From Xenorhabdus cabanillasii (GTDB lineage Bacteria > Pseudomonadota > Gammaproteobacteria > Enterobacterales > Enterobacteriaceae), in the NCBI RefSeq assembly GCF_003386665.1, contig NZ_QTUB01000001.1:1736001-1800000 (forward strand): a DNA stretch of 64,000 bases. Direction: 5' to 3'. Each line of letters begins with the position of its first letter. The stretch's first letter is position 1. Position numbers and translations under genes: made by a program. Below are positions 29,525-38,834 of the stretch, piece by piece. A model generated the notes under the pieces. It ran no database searches. It was given only the letters and a program-made list of their open reading frames with translations, and had not been told where the DNA came from.

Positions 29525-30877
29525 ATGTCCTATCAGACCAAAGTTGTTCAGACCGACATAAAGAGTGCACAAAATGATAAGCCAGGATTATTACCACTGG
29601 ATGCGAATCGCTATTTGTGGCTAGGCTGGTTGATTATCGGCATTGGCATACTGGGATTTTTCATCTGGGCGGCATTTGCCCCGCTTGATAAAGGGGTTGC
29701 CTCTTCTGGCATTGTCGTGGTGGATGGTAATCGTAAAACGGTGCAGTCCCCGACTAATGGCATCATCAGGCAGATTCTGGTGACAGAAGGAGAGCATGTC
29801 AGTGCAGGCCAGGTATTGGTTCAGCTCAGTCAGGTTCAAGTCAATGCCCAGATTGATTCTCTGACGCAACAGTTACATACCACATTGGCAACTGAGGCGC
29901 GATTACTGGCGGAACAACAGGGGTTGGATACGCTGGTTTTTCTACCTGACCTACTGGCTCAGCGCTCAGAACCACGGTTTGACAATATCCTGGCGTTGCA
30001 GAAACAGCTTTTCATGTCACGCCGGGAAATGTTGAGAAGTGATCTGGCGGGAATACAGCAGGCAGAGGAAGGCTTAATTTTCCAGATCAAAGGGCTGCGG
30101 GAAGCAATGGCAAATAAACAGCGCCAGCAGGCCTCGCTTAAAGAGCAAATTACTAATCTGAGTCCGTTGACGGAAGAAGGCTATTTTCCCCGTAACCGTT
30201 ATCTGGAATTGCAACGTAACCAAATTGAGTTAAGTGGCAGTATGGCTGAGATGGCCGGGCGAATTGGACAGCTTGAGAAGCAGCAACAGGAAACGCATCA
30301 GCGCATGATTCAACGGCAGGCAGATTATCAGCGTGAAGTCCGCAGCCAGCTTGCAGATATTCAGGTTCAGGCCAATGAACTGAAAAATAAACTGGAAACA
30401 GCGCAGTTTGATCTATCCCACACTTCTATTACGGCACCTGTTGAGGGAACCGTTGTGGGGTTGAAAGTGTTTACTCAGGGAGGCGTTGTGGCATCGGGGG
30501 AGAAACTGATGGAAATCCTGCCTGATCAGAGTGCGCTGGAAGTTGAGGCACGTTTGATGGTGCACCTGATTGATAAAGTGGATATCGGGCAGGATGTTGA
30601 TCTGATGTTTACTGCATTGAACCAGAACAGTACACCTAAAGTAACCGGAAAACTCTTGGTCATTTCTGCCGATCGTTTAGTCGATGATGTGACCAGAGAA
30701 TCTTATTACCAAATCCGGGTAAGGGTTACGCCAGAAGGTATGGAAAAACTGGCTGATCTACATATCAAACCGGGTATGCCGGTTGAAGTTTTTGTCAAAA
30801 CAGGGTCACGCTCATTGCTGAGCTATTTATTTAAGCCATTGGTGGACAGAGCATCTACATCACTGATTGAGGAGTAA
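29525..30877 (+). CDS. prtC: Type I secretion membrane fusion protein PrtC
   Basis: Periplasmic adaptor of the HlyD family, 450 residues. A single membrane anchor lies at about residues 31-52 (WLGWLIIGIGILGFFIWAAF). Lipoyl-like segments flank a long coiled coil (about 125-300, many Q/E/L heptads). The C-terminal region has TSITAPVEGTVVGLKV, the family's lipoyl motif. It links PrtB to the outer-membrane channel PrtD. Its TAA shares one base with the prtD ATG, so the two are probably translationally coupled. Confidence 0.94.
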   Translation: MSYQTKVVQTDIKSAQNDKPGLLPLDANRYLWLGWLIIGIGILGFFIWAAFAPLDKGVASSGIVVVDGNRKTVQSPTNGIIRQILVTEGEHVSAGQVLVQLSQVQVNAQIDSLTQQLHTTLATEARLLAEQQGLDTLVFLPDLLAQRSEPRFDNILALQKQLFMSRREMLRSDLAGIQQAEEGLIFQIKGLREAMANKQRQQASLKEQITNLSPLTEEGYFPRNRYLELQRNQIELSGSMAEMAGRIGQLEKQQQETHQRMIQRQADYQREVRSQLADIQVQANELKNKLETAQFDLSHTSITAPVEGTVVGLKVFTQGGVVASGEKLMEILPDQSALEVEARLMVHLIDKVDIGQDVDLMFTALNQNSTPKVTGKLLVISADRLVDDVTRESYYQIRVRVTPEGMEKLADLHIKPGMPVEVFVKTGSRSLLSYLFKPLVDRASTSLIEE

Positions 30878-32286
30878 TGGACATGTTCAGGAATCATCGA
30901 ATAGCGGGGAAATCTTATGCACGATTTACCTTGTTGATGACCTTGTTTTTGATCATTGTGCTGACAATATTGCGTTCTGGCCTGGCTAAAGCACTTTCTT
31001 TGACCGAGGCTTATGCGTTGGCACTGCAACATGATCCAACTTTTCAGGCCGCGATCAAAGAACTGGAAGCAGGGCAGGAAGAAAAAACGCTTGGCCGGGC
31101 AGAATTGTTACCCAAGTTGTCAATTAGCTATCAGAATGCCCCGAAGAATTGGCAGAAGATGGAAACCAATGTCTCAGAGCGGAGGGATAACGCGGTTAAA
31201 GAGCGTTATGATCGGCAGTACGACAGCTACAGCGGTGCACTGGTTCTGACCCAACCATTATTCGATGTCGAAGCATGGGCACGTTATCAGACCCGTAAGG
31301 CTTATGCGTTGATGAGTGATGCCCGTTTTCGGGTTGACAGCCAGCAACTGGTTGTGAGAGTGGTGAACAGTTATGTGGCTGTCGCTTATGCGCAGGACAA
31401 ACTGACACAGGTTGTTCAGCAGCGGATGGCTTATGAAAAGCAACTGGAGCTTAACCAGAAATTGTTCGCTTCTGGCGAAGGCACCCGTACTGATGTAGCG
31501 GAAACTCAGGCTCGTTACAGTCAGGTACAGGCTGATGCATTAACTGTGCAGGATGAGTTGGATGCTGCGATCCGTGACTTACAGTTATTAGTAGGTACTC
31601 CGTTGCCGACGGACGTACCTGTCACACGTTTATCTGAAGCTGAACATTTCAAAGCAATAAAGCTGGAATTTGAACATTATGCCGATTGGGAGCAGATAGC
31701 ATTACGCCAGAATCCTCAATTAGCGGTTGCCCGCCAGAAAATTGATGTGGCGTATCACGATATTGAACGCAGTCGATCAGGGTTTCTGCCGAAACTGGAG
31801 TTATACGCTTCTCATAGTGAGAATAAATCCAGCAACGATAACAGTGTCAATCAGAAATACCGGACAGATTCTGTCGGGGTGCGCGTTTCGATGAATCTTT
31901 ATAACGGCAATGCGACATCAGCATTGGTGCGTCAGTCGGCGGCGAATTATAACAAGAGCAAATTCGAAATGGATGCACAGGCCGGGGAAATACTGAATGC
32001 ACTGCGACGCCATTATAATGGGTGCGTCAATGGTCAGAAGCGAATACGTGCTTATGAAGTGGCGGTGGAAGCGGCAGAATTACAGGTTCAAGCTACGCAA
32101 AAAAGCGTTTTATTGGGGCAGAGGGTAAACGTGGATATATTGAATTCGGAGCAGCAACTTTATACTGCCCGTCGTGAGCTTTCCCAGGCAAAATACGACT
32201 ATATGAAATCCTGGATTGGTTTGTTGAGTGAGTCCGGCCAGTTAAATAGTCAACACATTAAGTTAATTTCGAATTATTTTGGCTGA
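30877..32286 (+). CDS. prtD: Type I secretion outer-membrane channel PrtD (TolC family)
   Basis: TolC-like outer-membrane efflux protein, 469 residues. An N-terminal hydrophobic signal (about 15-38) is followed by two repeats typical of the family: LTEAYALALQHDPTFQAA and, in the second half, NPQLAVARQKIDVAYHDIERSRSG. It forms the exit duct for PrtA together with PrtB and PrtC. It starts at the ATG in TAATGG that overlaps the prtC stop; a second in-frame ATG lies at 30883. It is the last gene of the operon and converges on xni 9 bases away. Confidence 0.94.
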   Translation: MDMFRNHRIAGKSYARFTLLMTLFLIIVLTILRSGLAKALSLTEAYALALQHDPTFQAAIKELEAGQEEKTLGRAELLPKLSISYQNAPKNWQKMETNVSERRDNAVKERYDRQYDSYSGALVLTQPLFDVEAWARYQTRKAYALMSDARFRVDSQQLVVRVVNSYVAVAYAQDKLTQVVQQRMAYEKQLELNQKLFASGEGTRTDVAETQARYSQVQADALTVQDELDAAIRDLQLLVGTPLPTDVPVTRLSEAEHFKAIKLEFEHYADWEQIALRQNPQLAVARQKIDVAYHDIERSRSGFLPKLELYASHSENKSSNDNSVNQKYRTDSVGVRVSMNLYNGNATSALVRQSAANYNKSKFEMDAQAGEILNALRRHYNGCVNGQKRIRAYEVAVEAAELQVQATQKSVLLGQRVNVDILNSEQQLYTARRELSQAKYDYMKSWIGLLSESGQLNSQHIKLISNYFG

Positions 32287-32295
32287 GTGATTTGG

Positions 32296-33078
32296 TCATC
32301 TCTGATTCAAATATGAAGCAACCTGATTACGGGTTAGCCTAAGTTGCTGCAAATTACCGTTCAGGGATAAATTAGTTCTTAGCGAAGCAACTTCACGGCA
32401 GATATAAGCCATTTCTTTGTCAGAGGCTAATTTGTTGCGCCATTTCTCTGGCTGAGCTTCCAAATGTTGGAATAAATTGTCTAATGAGCCGGCTTGTTGC
32501 AACAGGGCAATGGCTGTTTTTGGGCCGATCCCCTGAACGCCCGGTATCTTGCTGCTGCTGACACCCACCAGTCCCCAATAATCGGGAAGCTGGGCGGGAG
32601 AAACGCCAAATTCCCGTTGTACAAAAGGCAAATCCAGCCAACGTTTTTGGAAGTAGTCACGAATTTGGATGTTGGGTGATAGTAGCTGACAATAACCTTT
32701 ATCTGTGGAAACAATGGTCACCTGATGCCCTGTAGCTGCAACCTTGGTTGCCAGTGTTGCAGCTAAATCGTCCGCTTCATGCCCTTCAGCATGCCAGCAA
32801 GCGACACCCTGAGTATCAAATGCTCGCTTAATCAGTGGCATTTCTTGTTGTAAATCTTCTGGCATAGCAGAACGCCCGGCCTTGTAATTAGGAAGTAGCT
32901 GATGGCGCCAGCTATGGTATCTACCATCTTCATCAAATACGGCAACAGCATGGGTTGGAGAAGAATGAGAGATTAATTGCTTCAACGCATGTTCACAAGC
33001 GGCAATGCAAGAGCTTCCCTGCACGGCATGGATACGTCGAATCAAATTCAGGGCATCTACAATCAAAAGGTGTATCAT
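32296..33078 (-). CDS. xni: Flap endonuclease Xni (exonuclease IX)
   Basis: A 260-residue member of the 5'-3' exonuclease/flap endonuclease family, like the 5' nuclease domain of DNA polymerase I. Metal-ligand and arch motifs seen: [52 protein letters not shown]. The DNA-binding helix-hairpin-helix is [20 protein letters not shown]. Family knowledge says Xni lacks one of the two metal sites and acts on branched DNA. In E. coli it lies near sdaB and fucO; here it directly follows the inserted prt operon. Confidence 0.94.
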   Translation of the reverse strand: MIHLLIVDALNLIRRIHAVQGSSCIAACEHALKQLISHSSPTHAVAVFDEDGRYHSWRHQLLPNYKAGRSAMPEDLQQEMPLIKRAFDTQGVACWHAEGHEADDLAATLATKVAATGHQVTIVSTDKGYCQLLSPNIQIRDYFQKRWLDLPFVQREFGVSPAQLPDYWGLVGVSSSKIPGVQGIGPKTAIALLQQAGSLDNLFQHLEAQPEKWRNKLASDKEMAYICREVASLRTNLSLNGNLQQLRLTRNQVASYLNQR

Positions 33079-33139
33079 GGTCTCTAACTATATACTCCAT
33101 CCGTGGTGTTATTCCGTGGCGATTGCCTCATTGGATTGT

Positions 33140-34507
33140 TTATCTGATGATCTTATAACATGGTTCATACGCTGTGCCACCCGGAAGTTTCATTCGATCT
33201 TGTTTCACAAAATTTTCCAACAGATTATCCATTCGGCGCATAATTTCTGTATCACCGTGAATTTTGAACACCCCATGTTTTTCGATGGCTTGAATTCCGA
33301 TCTCTTTCACATTACCTGCGACAATGCCGGAAAATACACGTCGCAGAGCAGCCACTAATCTTTCAGTTGACTGATTCGGATGTAAATTCTGATTGGCCAT
33401 ATTTTCATGAGTGGGTTCAAACGGAAACTGCAAATCGTGAGAGATTTTCATTGCCCAGTTAAAGCTATAAGCATCTCCGGTTGAACGACGATTTTCTTTA
33501 ACCTGTGGCATGGCTGTTTTCATCACTTTGGCAACTTCTGATGGGTTTTCCATAATAATGCGATAGTGATTACGCGCCTGTTCACCCAGTGTATTGACGA
33601 TAAACTCATCCAGAACATGAAAATAATCAGTGCTCTCTTTTGGCCCTGTTAATACCAGAGGCAATACCTGATTCTGATTTTCAGGATGCATCAAAATCCC
33701 CAGTAGATAAAGCAGTTCTTCTGCTGTTCCAGCGCCTCCCGGAAAGATGATAATGCCATGAGCGATCCGAACGAAGGCTTCCAGCCGTTTTTCGATATCC
33801 GGCATGATAATCAGTTCATTGACCAGTGGATTGGGTGGCTCGGCTGCGATAATGGAAGGCTCTGTAATACCGATGAAACGGCTGTTCTTATAACGCTGTT
33901 GTGCATGTCCGACAGCCGCCCCTTTCATCGGTGCTTCCATTGCACCTGCTCCACAACCAGTACAAACATTCAGCTCGCGTAAGCCTAGTTCGTTACCTAC
34001 TTTGCGGGCATACAGGTATTCTTTTTCACTGATGGAATGCCCACCCCAGCAAACGATCATATTAGGATCTTCTGCAAGGTGCAGAGCTTTGGCATTGCGC
34101 AGAATGGAGAAAACGGTATTGGTAATGTGCATACCATTTTTCAGATTCAGAGAGTCTGCTTTTTGTGCATCAACAAGTTGAGAGTGAACAAACAGAATAT
34201 CCCGCAATACTGCGAATAAATTTGCTCGTAAGGATCGAATGATCTTACCATCAACAAATGCTTCTTCTGGCGGATTAACCAACTCCAGTTTGACTCCTCG
34301 CTCTCTGCGCAGGACGTTAATATCAAAATCTTTATATTTTGACAGTAATTCTTTGCCGTTGTCAGTCTGACTGCCAGAGTTGAGCACGGCCAGTGAGCAA
34401 TTACGGAAAAGACGGTATAGATCGCTGCTTGCGGTGCGTTTTAATGTATCAACTTCAAGCTGAGAAAGTAAATCCATTGACCCTAACGGGCTGACATGCG
34501 TAATCAA
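33140..34507 (-). CDS. ppnN: Nucleotide 5'-monophosphate nucleosidase PpnN
   Basis: 455 residues, nearly identical in length to E. coli PpnN (YgdH), a LOG-family enzyme that splits purine and pyrimidine 5'-monophosphates to base plus ribose 5-phosphate. Its activity is stimulated by (p)ppGpp in E. coli. The LOG signature [13 protein letters not shown] is present, as is [19 protein letters not shown] and the phosphate-binding [16 protein letters not shown]. The N-terminal [19 protein letters not shown] matches exactly, confirming the start. Confidence 0.95.
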   Translation of the reverse strand: MITHVSPLGSMDLLSQLEVDTLKRTASSDLYRLFRNCSLAVLNSGSQTDNGKELLSKYKDFDINVLRRERGVKLELVNPPEEAFVDGKIIRSLRANLFAVLRDILFVHSQLVDAQKADSLNLKNGMHITNTVFSILRNAKALHLAEDPNMIVCWGGHSISEKEYLYARKVGNELGLRELNVCTGCGAGAMEAPMKGAAVGHAQQRYKNSRFIGITEPSIIAAEPPNPLVNELIIMPDIEKRLEAFVRIAHGIIIFPGGAGTAEELLYLLGILMHPENQNQVLPLVLTGPKESTDYFHVLDEFIVNTLGEQARNHYRIIMENPSEVAKVMKTAMPQVKENRRSTGDAYSFNWAMKISHDLQFPFEPTHENMANQNLHPNQSTERLVAALRRVFSGIVAGNVKEIGIQAIEKHGVFKIHGDTEIMRRMDNLLENFVKQDRMKLPGGTAYEPCYKIIR

Positions 34508-34646
34508 GAATAGCTCCTTTATACCCCAGTGGGGTTTCCTGAATAATGATTTTACCCTGAAATATGTTGGGTGCTAATTGAACATTAAAATCAGCCCGTT
34601 AGGAGATTAGATGGCATTAGGATGAATGCCATCTGCGCTAATTCAA

Positions 34647-35492
34647 TTACTGGCGGGCTAATCTTCCGGTTGTTGGTACAAATGTGTCGTTACTACGCCA
34701 TGGGTTAATATCCAATCCACCACGACGAGTATAACGTGCATAAACAGTGAGTTTTTCCGGGCCACACAATTCGATTAAGTCGTTGAAAATACGTTCAACA
34801 CATTGTTCATGGAACTCATTGTGATGACGGAATGAAACCAGATAACGTAATAATTTTTCCTGATCGATTTTTGGGCCTTTATAGCGAATTTGTACTGAGC
34901 CCCAATCAGGTTGGTTTGTGATCAGGCAATTTGATTTTAGCAAATGACTGACCAGAATTTCTTCAACGACAGGCCCGGTTGCTGCATTGTTAAGATAATC
35001 GCGATTGAACTCATAATCATCAATTTCAATATCCTGATTATCAATACATTTACCTTCAAAATCGGTAATTGGCTGCTGATTGAAGCCATGCAGAGGATGC
35101 AAAACAACTTCAATATCACCTTTAGCGCAAGCGGATAAATCCTGTTGCAGGGTTTTTTGCACAGTTTCCCAATCAGTAAAGCGGGTTTGGTTAAAACTAT
35201 TCAGATAAAGTTTAAAACTTTTGGACTCGATAAGATTTTCGCTGGCCGCATTCAGGCTAACGTGACCAATAGCGACTTGAGGAACACCCCGTGAATTGAG
35301 CCAGGATAGCTCATACATTGTCCAGATATCAGCCCCGTGAAATGGGAGGTTATCGGGAAACAATCCAAGCGGCTCACGGTTCATACTACGAGGAACGGCT
35401 TGTAATAATGATGGCTCATAAGTATCGCAATAGGAAGTTGGTTTTCCGAGAGTAAGTTCGGTGAGGGCCTGATTATTCTGATACAAAGACAT
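34647..35492 (-). CDS. queF: NADPH-dependent 7-cyano-7-deazaguanine reductase QueF
   Basis: Long-form (bimodular) QueF, 281 residues, which reduces preQ0 to preQ1 in queuosine tRNA modification. The catalytic cysteine is in [19 protein letters not shown], and the family QueF motif with the substrate glutamate is [14 protein letters not shown]. It also has the N-terminal half [21 protein letters not shown]. In E. coli queF is followed by syd; here the 6.7-kb island separates them. Confidence 0.95.
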   Translation of the reverse strand: MSLYQNNQALTELTLGKPTSYCDTYEPSLLQAVPRSMNREPLGLFPDNLPFHGADIWTMYELSWLNSRGVPQVAIGHVSLNAASENLIESKSFKLYLNSFNQTRFTDWETVQKTLQQDLSACAKGDIEVVLHPLHGFNQQPITDFEGKCIDNQDIEIDDYEFNRDYLNNAATGPVVEEILVSHLLKSNCLITNQPDWGSVQIRYKGPKIDQEKLLRYLVSFRHHNEFHEQCVERIFNDLIELCGPEKLTVYARYTRRGGLDINPWRSNDTFVPTTGRLARQ

Positions 35493-35844
35493 AAGATTCC
35501 TTAAAGCTAATTACCCTGCATGTAAGAGCTATCGGGTAGAGATTATTGTTGTTCAAATAGCTTGTAGTGTATCAAGGAATGTTGATAATTCGTATTTTTA
35601 TTGTGCATTAATCATTACTTACCGTATTTATCAAGCCAGTGTAGTTCGGCCTGTGTGAAGCTGAGTCTTCTTCCAGCGCTTTCATGTTGATTTTATACAA
35701 GGGAGGAAGTTACATAACCTTTTATAATAGTAGGTCAATTGAAATAGTAGATCACTTGAAGGGGACTCAGTCCGACTCTTGTGATCTGATTCATCACCAA
35801 ATCACTAAGCGGACTGAGTTATGTCAATAATCAAACATCAAGAA
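35493..35844. other. Left junction of the accessory island (queF side)
   Basis: Non-coding. A short minus-strand open stretch of about 24 codons near 35626-35697 (reading ...RRLSFTQAELHWLDKYGK, then stop) looks protein-like and may be the tail of a lost gene; I do not recognise it. The sequence ACTTGAAGGG at 35754-35763 recurs at 41987-41996, at the other end of the island. The inverted repeat 35765-35819 follows it. Confidence 0.45.
35765..35819. repeat. Inverted repeat at the left end of the island
   Basis: ACTCAGTCCG (35765-35774) is exactly reverse-complementary to CGGACTGAGT (35810-35819). Within it GTGAT and ATCAC can also pair. It lies just downstream of the exporter ATPase stop (35845), so it could be a 3' stem for that transcript or a decayed element end. 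Confidence 0.5.
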
Positions 35845-36603
35845 TCAGTTTGTTCTTGGTTGTTCCATATACTCCTGAAGAGAACCATCAAAGGCAATGT
35901 TCCCTTTGTCGACTTTGATAACCCGCTCTGCAAGTCTAAAGACACGTGGATCATGGCTTATCATGAGCACTGTTTTACCATGAACGATATTATTCAGTGC
36001 TTCTGCAAAGCTATTTATCTTACTGTTGTCCAGATAAGTGGTAGGTTCATCAAAGAGCAGTATTTCCGGTGTCTTAAGGTACAGGCGTGCTAAACCAACG
36101 ACTTGCCTTTCACCACCTGACAAGGAAGAGCCTTTTTCATCAATATGTGAATCCAGACCATCTTTCAGTTTACCCAATAGCTCACTGCCACCCGCTTTAA
36201 TTAACGCAGAAATCATATCTTCTCTGGTTGATTCTGTATTGGCGATGTGCAGGTTATCGTATAACGTGCCTTTTATAATCTGAGTCTGTTGTGACATCAC
36301 GCCAAATTTTTGCAACCAACGCTGATTATCGGGGTTATCCAGAACTTCGCCAAAAATTGAAACATAACCGTCAGTTAATGGGGTTAAACCAGTCACAATA
36401 TCAAATATCGTACTTTTACCCTGACCGTTATCACCAACAATAAGGATACGTTCACCTTTTTGTATAGAGATATTCATATCTTTGAACAAAGTATCTCTGT
36501 CATTATAGGAAAACGTATTGATGTTGATATCAATAGCATCAGGACTGTAATTGCCTGCTGGTTTATTGTGTTTTTTGGGATTTGGCTTGTAAGAACCTAA
36601 CAA
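35845..36603 (-). CDS. ABC exporter ATPase half (3' part of a frameshifted gene)
   Basis: Nucleotide-binding domain of an ABC exporter, 252 residues. All motifs are intact: Walker A GDNGQGKST, Q-loop MSQQTQ, signature LSGGERQ, Walker B ILLFDEPTTYLD, H-loop MISHD. The apparent start is a TTG with no ribosome site. The upstream reading frame continues, and removing one T from the T5 run (A5 at 36608-36612 on the plus strand) would join the membrane half and this half through SLLDRVFELLGSYKPNPKK, a normal exporter linker. So this is the 3' half of one gene, split by a one-base insertion, by slippage, or by a sequencing error. Confidence 0.8.
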   Translation of the reverse strand: MLGSYKPNPKKHNKPAGNYSPDAIDININTFSYNDRDTLFKDMNISIQKGERILIVGDNGQGKSTIFDIVTGLTPLTDGYVSIFGEVLDNPDNQRWLQKFGVMSQQTQIIKGTLYDNLHIANTESTREDMISALIKAGGSELLGKLKDGLDSHIDEKGSSLSGGERQVVGLARLYLKTPEILLFDEPTTYLDNSKINSFAEALNNIVHGKTVLMISHDPRVFRLAERVIKVDKGNIAFDGSLQEYMEQPRTN

Positions 36604-37543
36604 TTCGAAAAACTCTGTCTAACAGCGATTTGAGTGAAGCAAATTTATTTAAATGATTGCTGTATCTCTTAATCGAATCAGACATTAATTGCTCGTAGGT
36701 AAAAGCAGCAACAAAGTTACCGGGGTTGATCGTTCCATCCATCAGTAACAAACCCCCATACCAAAGCACGGCAATTGTTGATGCTAACTGTGCAAAAAAG
36801 CCAAGCGGAACGGATAAGGACATAAATAACCCGGTGATCCTCTCGACGTTTTTTACTTTAGTATTAGCATCATTAATTCTCTTTTTTTCTGACTCTTCAG
36901 AATTAAAAATTTTGACAGATTTGATCCAGGAAAGAGACTCTTGTATCGCTCCTGTTAATCGTGAGTTATAGATTTGTAGAATTCTTTCATAAACTGCGAC
37001 CCGACTAGTGATCGGTTTGCTGATCAAGGTGGTCAGACAAACCATCATAAATGCCAAAATAGCTAGTTTAATATCAATCAGAGCCATGGCAATGAACGGG
37101 CCAATAATAGATAGCGTATCATAGAGAAATTCGCTATATAAATCTCTGACCCTATCCGATATGAGATAAGTATCGTTTTTTATTCTGAATGCCAGATTAG
37201 CTGAGTGAAATTTTCTGGTTATATGGTAGGGAAAAGAGAGGAAAGAATCGACCAGCGATTTCCTCATATTATAACTCAGTTCTGACGCATTAATTGTCTG
37301 CATCCAGATAATAATAGCGTGACTAATAACAATTAATAATGATACTCCAATTAGAGAAGCAATTAATTGGTTAAATGAGAAGGAGAGAATCAACTTGTCC
37401 TTCAACAAGGTATTAACTAATTCCTGTACAAGAAATGGAAATACCACCTCAGCTAAAGCTGCCACTATAGTAAAAACAATAGCCAGTACTAATGCTGTTT
37501 TTTGTTTCCGTATAAAAGAGTAAAGGAATGTAATATATTTCAT
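36563..37543 (-). CDS. ABC exporter membrane half (5' part of a frameshifted gene)
   Basis: Membrane domain of an ABC exporter, 326 residues, with about six hydrophobic segments (near 15-38, 58-80, 138-158, 160-182, 243-265 and one weaker). The frame continues 20 or so residues past LLDRVF as RIVRFLQAKSQKTQ, which does not look like an exporter. In an unbroken frame it would run directly into the ATPase half, giving a transporter of about 577 residues. The two frames overlap by 41 bases. The ribosome site is weak. It is the last unit of the minus-strand island cluster and is separated from the hydrolase gene by 316 bases holding a palindromic repeat. The substrate is unknown. Confidence 0.75.
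   Translation of the reverse strand: MKYITFLYSFIRKQKTALVLAIVFTIVAALAEVVFPFLVQELVNTLLKDKLILSFSFNQLIASLIGVSLLIVISHAIIIWMQTINASELSYNMRKSLVDSFLSFPYHITRKFHSANLAFRIKNDTYLISDRVRDLYSEFLYDTLSIIGPFIAMALIDIKLAILAFMMVCLTTLISKPITSRVAVYERILQIYNSRLTGAIQESLSWIKSVKIFNSEESEKKRINDANTKVKNVERITGLFMSLSVPLGFFAQLASTIAVLWYGGLLLMDGTINPGNFVAAFTYEQLMSDSIKRYSNHLNKFASLKSLLDRVFRIVRFLQAKSQKTQ
36608..36612 (-). other. Homopolymer frameshift site in the ABC exporter
   Basis: A run of five A on the plus strand (five T on the coding strand). With four T, the reading frame passes without a break from the membrane domain (DRVF) into the linker and ATPase (ELLGSYKPNPKK). This pinpoints the lesion or slippage site to one base. Confidence 0.75.
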
Positions 37544-37859
37544 ATACTGATCACTGTTCAGTTATCAATTTAACTAGTATAGGCAACATGTTAAAACTTA
37601 TCATCCTATAAAAAGGCAGCTGACTCCATCCCTGGAATATACCCGTTGTCTTTCAGGTTGTAATTTGAAATCCATAGGGTATATATATCCTATAAAATAC
37701 AGGTGGTTTTAAAAAGTCATCATGGTGCTATGTAATGGATTAAAAAACCCAATAAGCACGAGCATAATATAAACCAAAGATACTATTTATATTGTAATTA
37801 ACTCAATAACTATGAGTGAAAACGATGTGATCAATATTATCGCTTTGTTTATCACAATA
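37544..37859. other. Spacer between the hydrolase-like gene and the ABC exporter
   Basis: 316 AT-rich bases without a gene. They contain a complete copy of the palindromic repeat (37637-37684). The exporter may therefore have its own promoter or be read through from upstream. Confidence 0.5.
37637..37684. repeat. Palindromic intergenic repeat, compact copy
   Basis: ATATACCC (37637-37644) pairs with AGGGTATAT (37676-37684), and inside it CTTTCAGGTT pairs imperfectly with AATTTGAAA. The order TATACCCGTTGTCTTTCA...TTTGAAATCCATAGGGTATA is the same as at 49467-49530, with a shorter centre. Confidence 0.7.
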
Positions 37860-38786
37860 TTATATTACCTGTATTTTGTGAGAATATCTATTTAAATGCA
37901 TAACCATGCAGGAAAGTAGCGCACCGCTCTTCATATATTCAGATAAGTTGAATAATTTTGGCGTTAATGCCAGTTTGGAACAAATTTTTTCCAATTCATG
38001 GTTTTTGTTCATTTCATAGATATAATCCTCCGTGCCTGCTTTCAGGTCGTTGATATTGGATGAACAGAGAACATACTGATTAACTCTGACAGAGTTACAG
38101 ATCCCACTATAAGCGATACCTTTGCTTATGCTGATAATGTTGGTAACTTTTTCCAGTTCTTTCAGTTCGTCGCTGCTGACCCCGTCGGTATATACGAGAG
38201 TATTTTCTTTATCCAGAGAGAAAATACTGCAATCCAGGTGGTAAAGATAAGGATCTCTTTCTTCAATTTTCACGATCTTAAGACCGAATTTCTCTTCCAT
38301 CCAGTCGAAAGTTCTGATGTCACTTCTGATTCCATAACCGCCGACCAATACATTGTCATGCAGATATTTTAACTCAGCTTCCCCCTCAAAAAAGTAAGGC
38401 GCAACTTCAGTTTTATAACCTAATGATTCAAAGAAACGCACTCCAATAGGGGTTTCTGATCTTCTGATTTCTGATGCAAAATTGGCAACTATTGCTGTTG
38501 GATCTTCGTCACCAATAATAATTCCCAGGTTGGCAACATACACCTGATCTTGCAGCTCTTGATGAGTGTCAGATGGCAGCAAATAGACCAATGATTGTGA
38601 TGACATAAAGCTGTACAGCTTATAAAACTGTCTTAATGCGATATTGCTGTTAACAGTAATAGCGGACTCATCAAGTTCCTCCATCCAAATATTATTTCTT
38701 ACGTTGGTATTTAATGAAAATGGAGGTGCCAATAAAAAGGCTGGCATTTTTAAATCAGAAATGATATTGGGAGAATTCTTTAACAT
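37860..38786 (-). CDS. Guanidine-modifying enzyme (dimethylarginase / arginine-deiminase-like)
   Basis: 308 residues, member of the amidinotransferase / arginine-deiminase (GME) superfamily and closest in pattern to dimethylarginine hydrolases. Family features are in order: RNNIWMEEL near 30, QDQVYVANLG at 79-88, YFFEGEAEL at 131-139 (acidic residues E134/E136), VGGYGIRSD at 148-156, YHLDCSIFSLD with H183 and D185, and the nucleophile C293 in KSGALLSCMVMHL. These are the expected catalytic residues, so it should be active. The substrate is likely an arginine-like guanidine. The start has GAGG 9 bases upstream. It follows the decarboxylase-like gene by 48 bases, so the two are probably one operon. 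Confidence 0.8.
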   Translation of the reverse strand: MLKNSPNIISDLKMPAFLLAPPFSLNTNVRNNIWMEELDESAITVNSNIALRQFYKLYSFMSSQSLVYLLPSDTHQELQDQVYVANLGIIIGDEDPTAIVANFASEIRRSETPIGVRFFESLGYKTEVAPYFFEGEAELKYLHDNVLVGGYGIRSDIRTFDWMEEKFGLKIVKIEERDPYLYHLDCSIFSLDKENTLVYTDGVSSDELKELEKVTNIISISKGIAYSGICNSVRVNQYVLCSSNINDLKAGTEDYIYEMNKNHELEKICSKLALTPKLFNLSEYMKSGALLSCMVMHLNRYSHKIQVI

Positions 38787-38834
38787 CTTAAAACCTCAGA
38801 TCTAGTTTATATTATTCGTTTATAGAGAGATTAT

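Noticed and set aside
35845..36603. The ATPase gene as an independent ABC protein starting at TTG
   Set aside because: There is no ribosome site before the TTG, and removing a single base joins it perfectly to the membrane half, so one split gene is the simpler reading.
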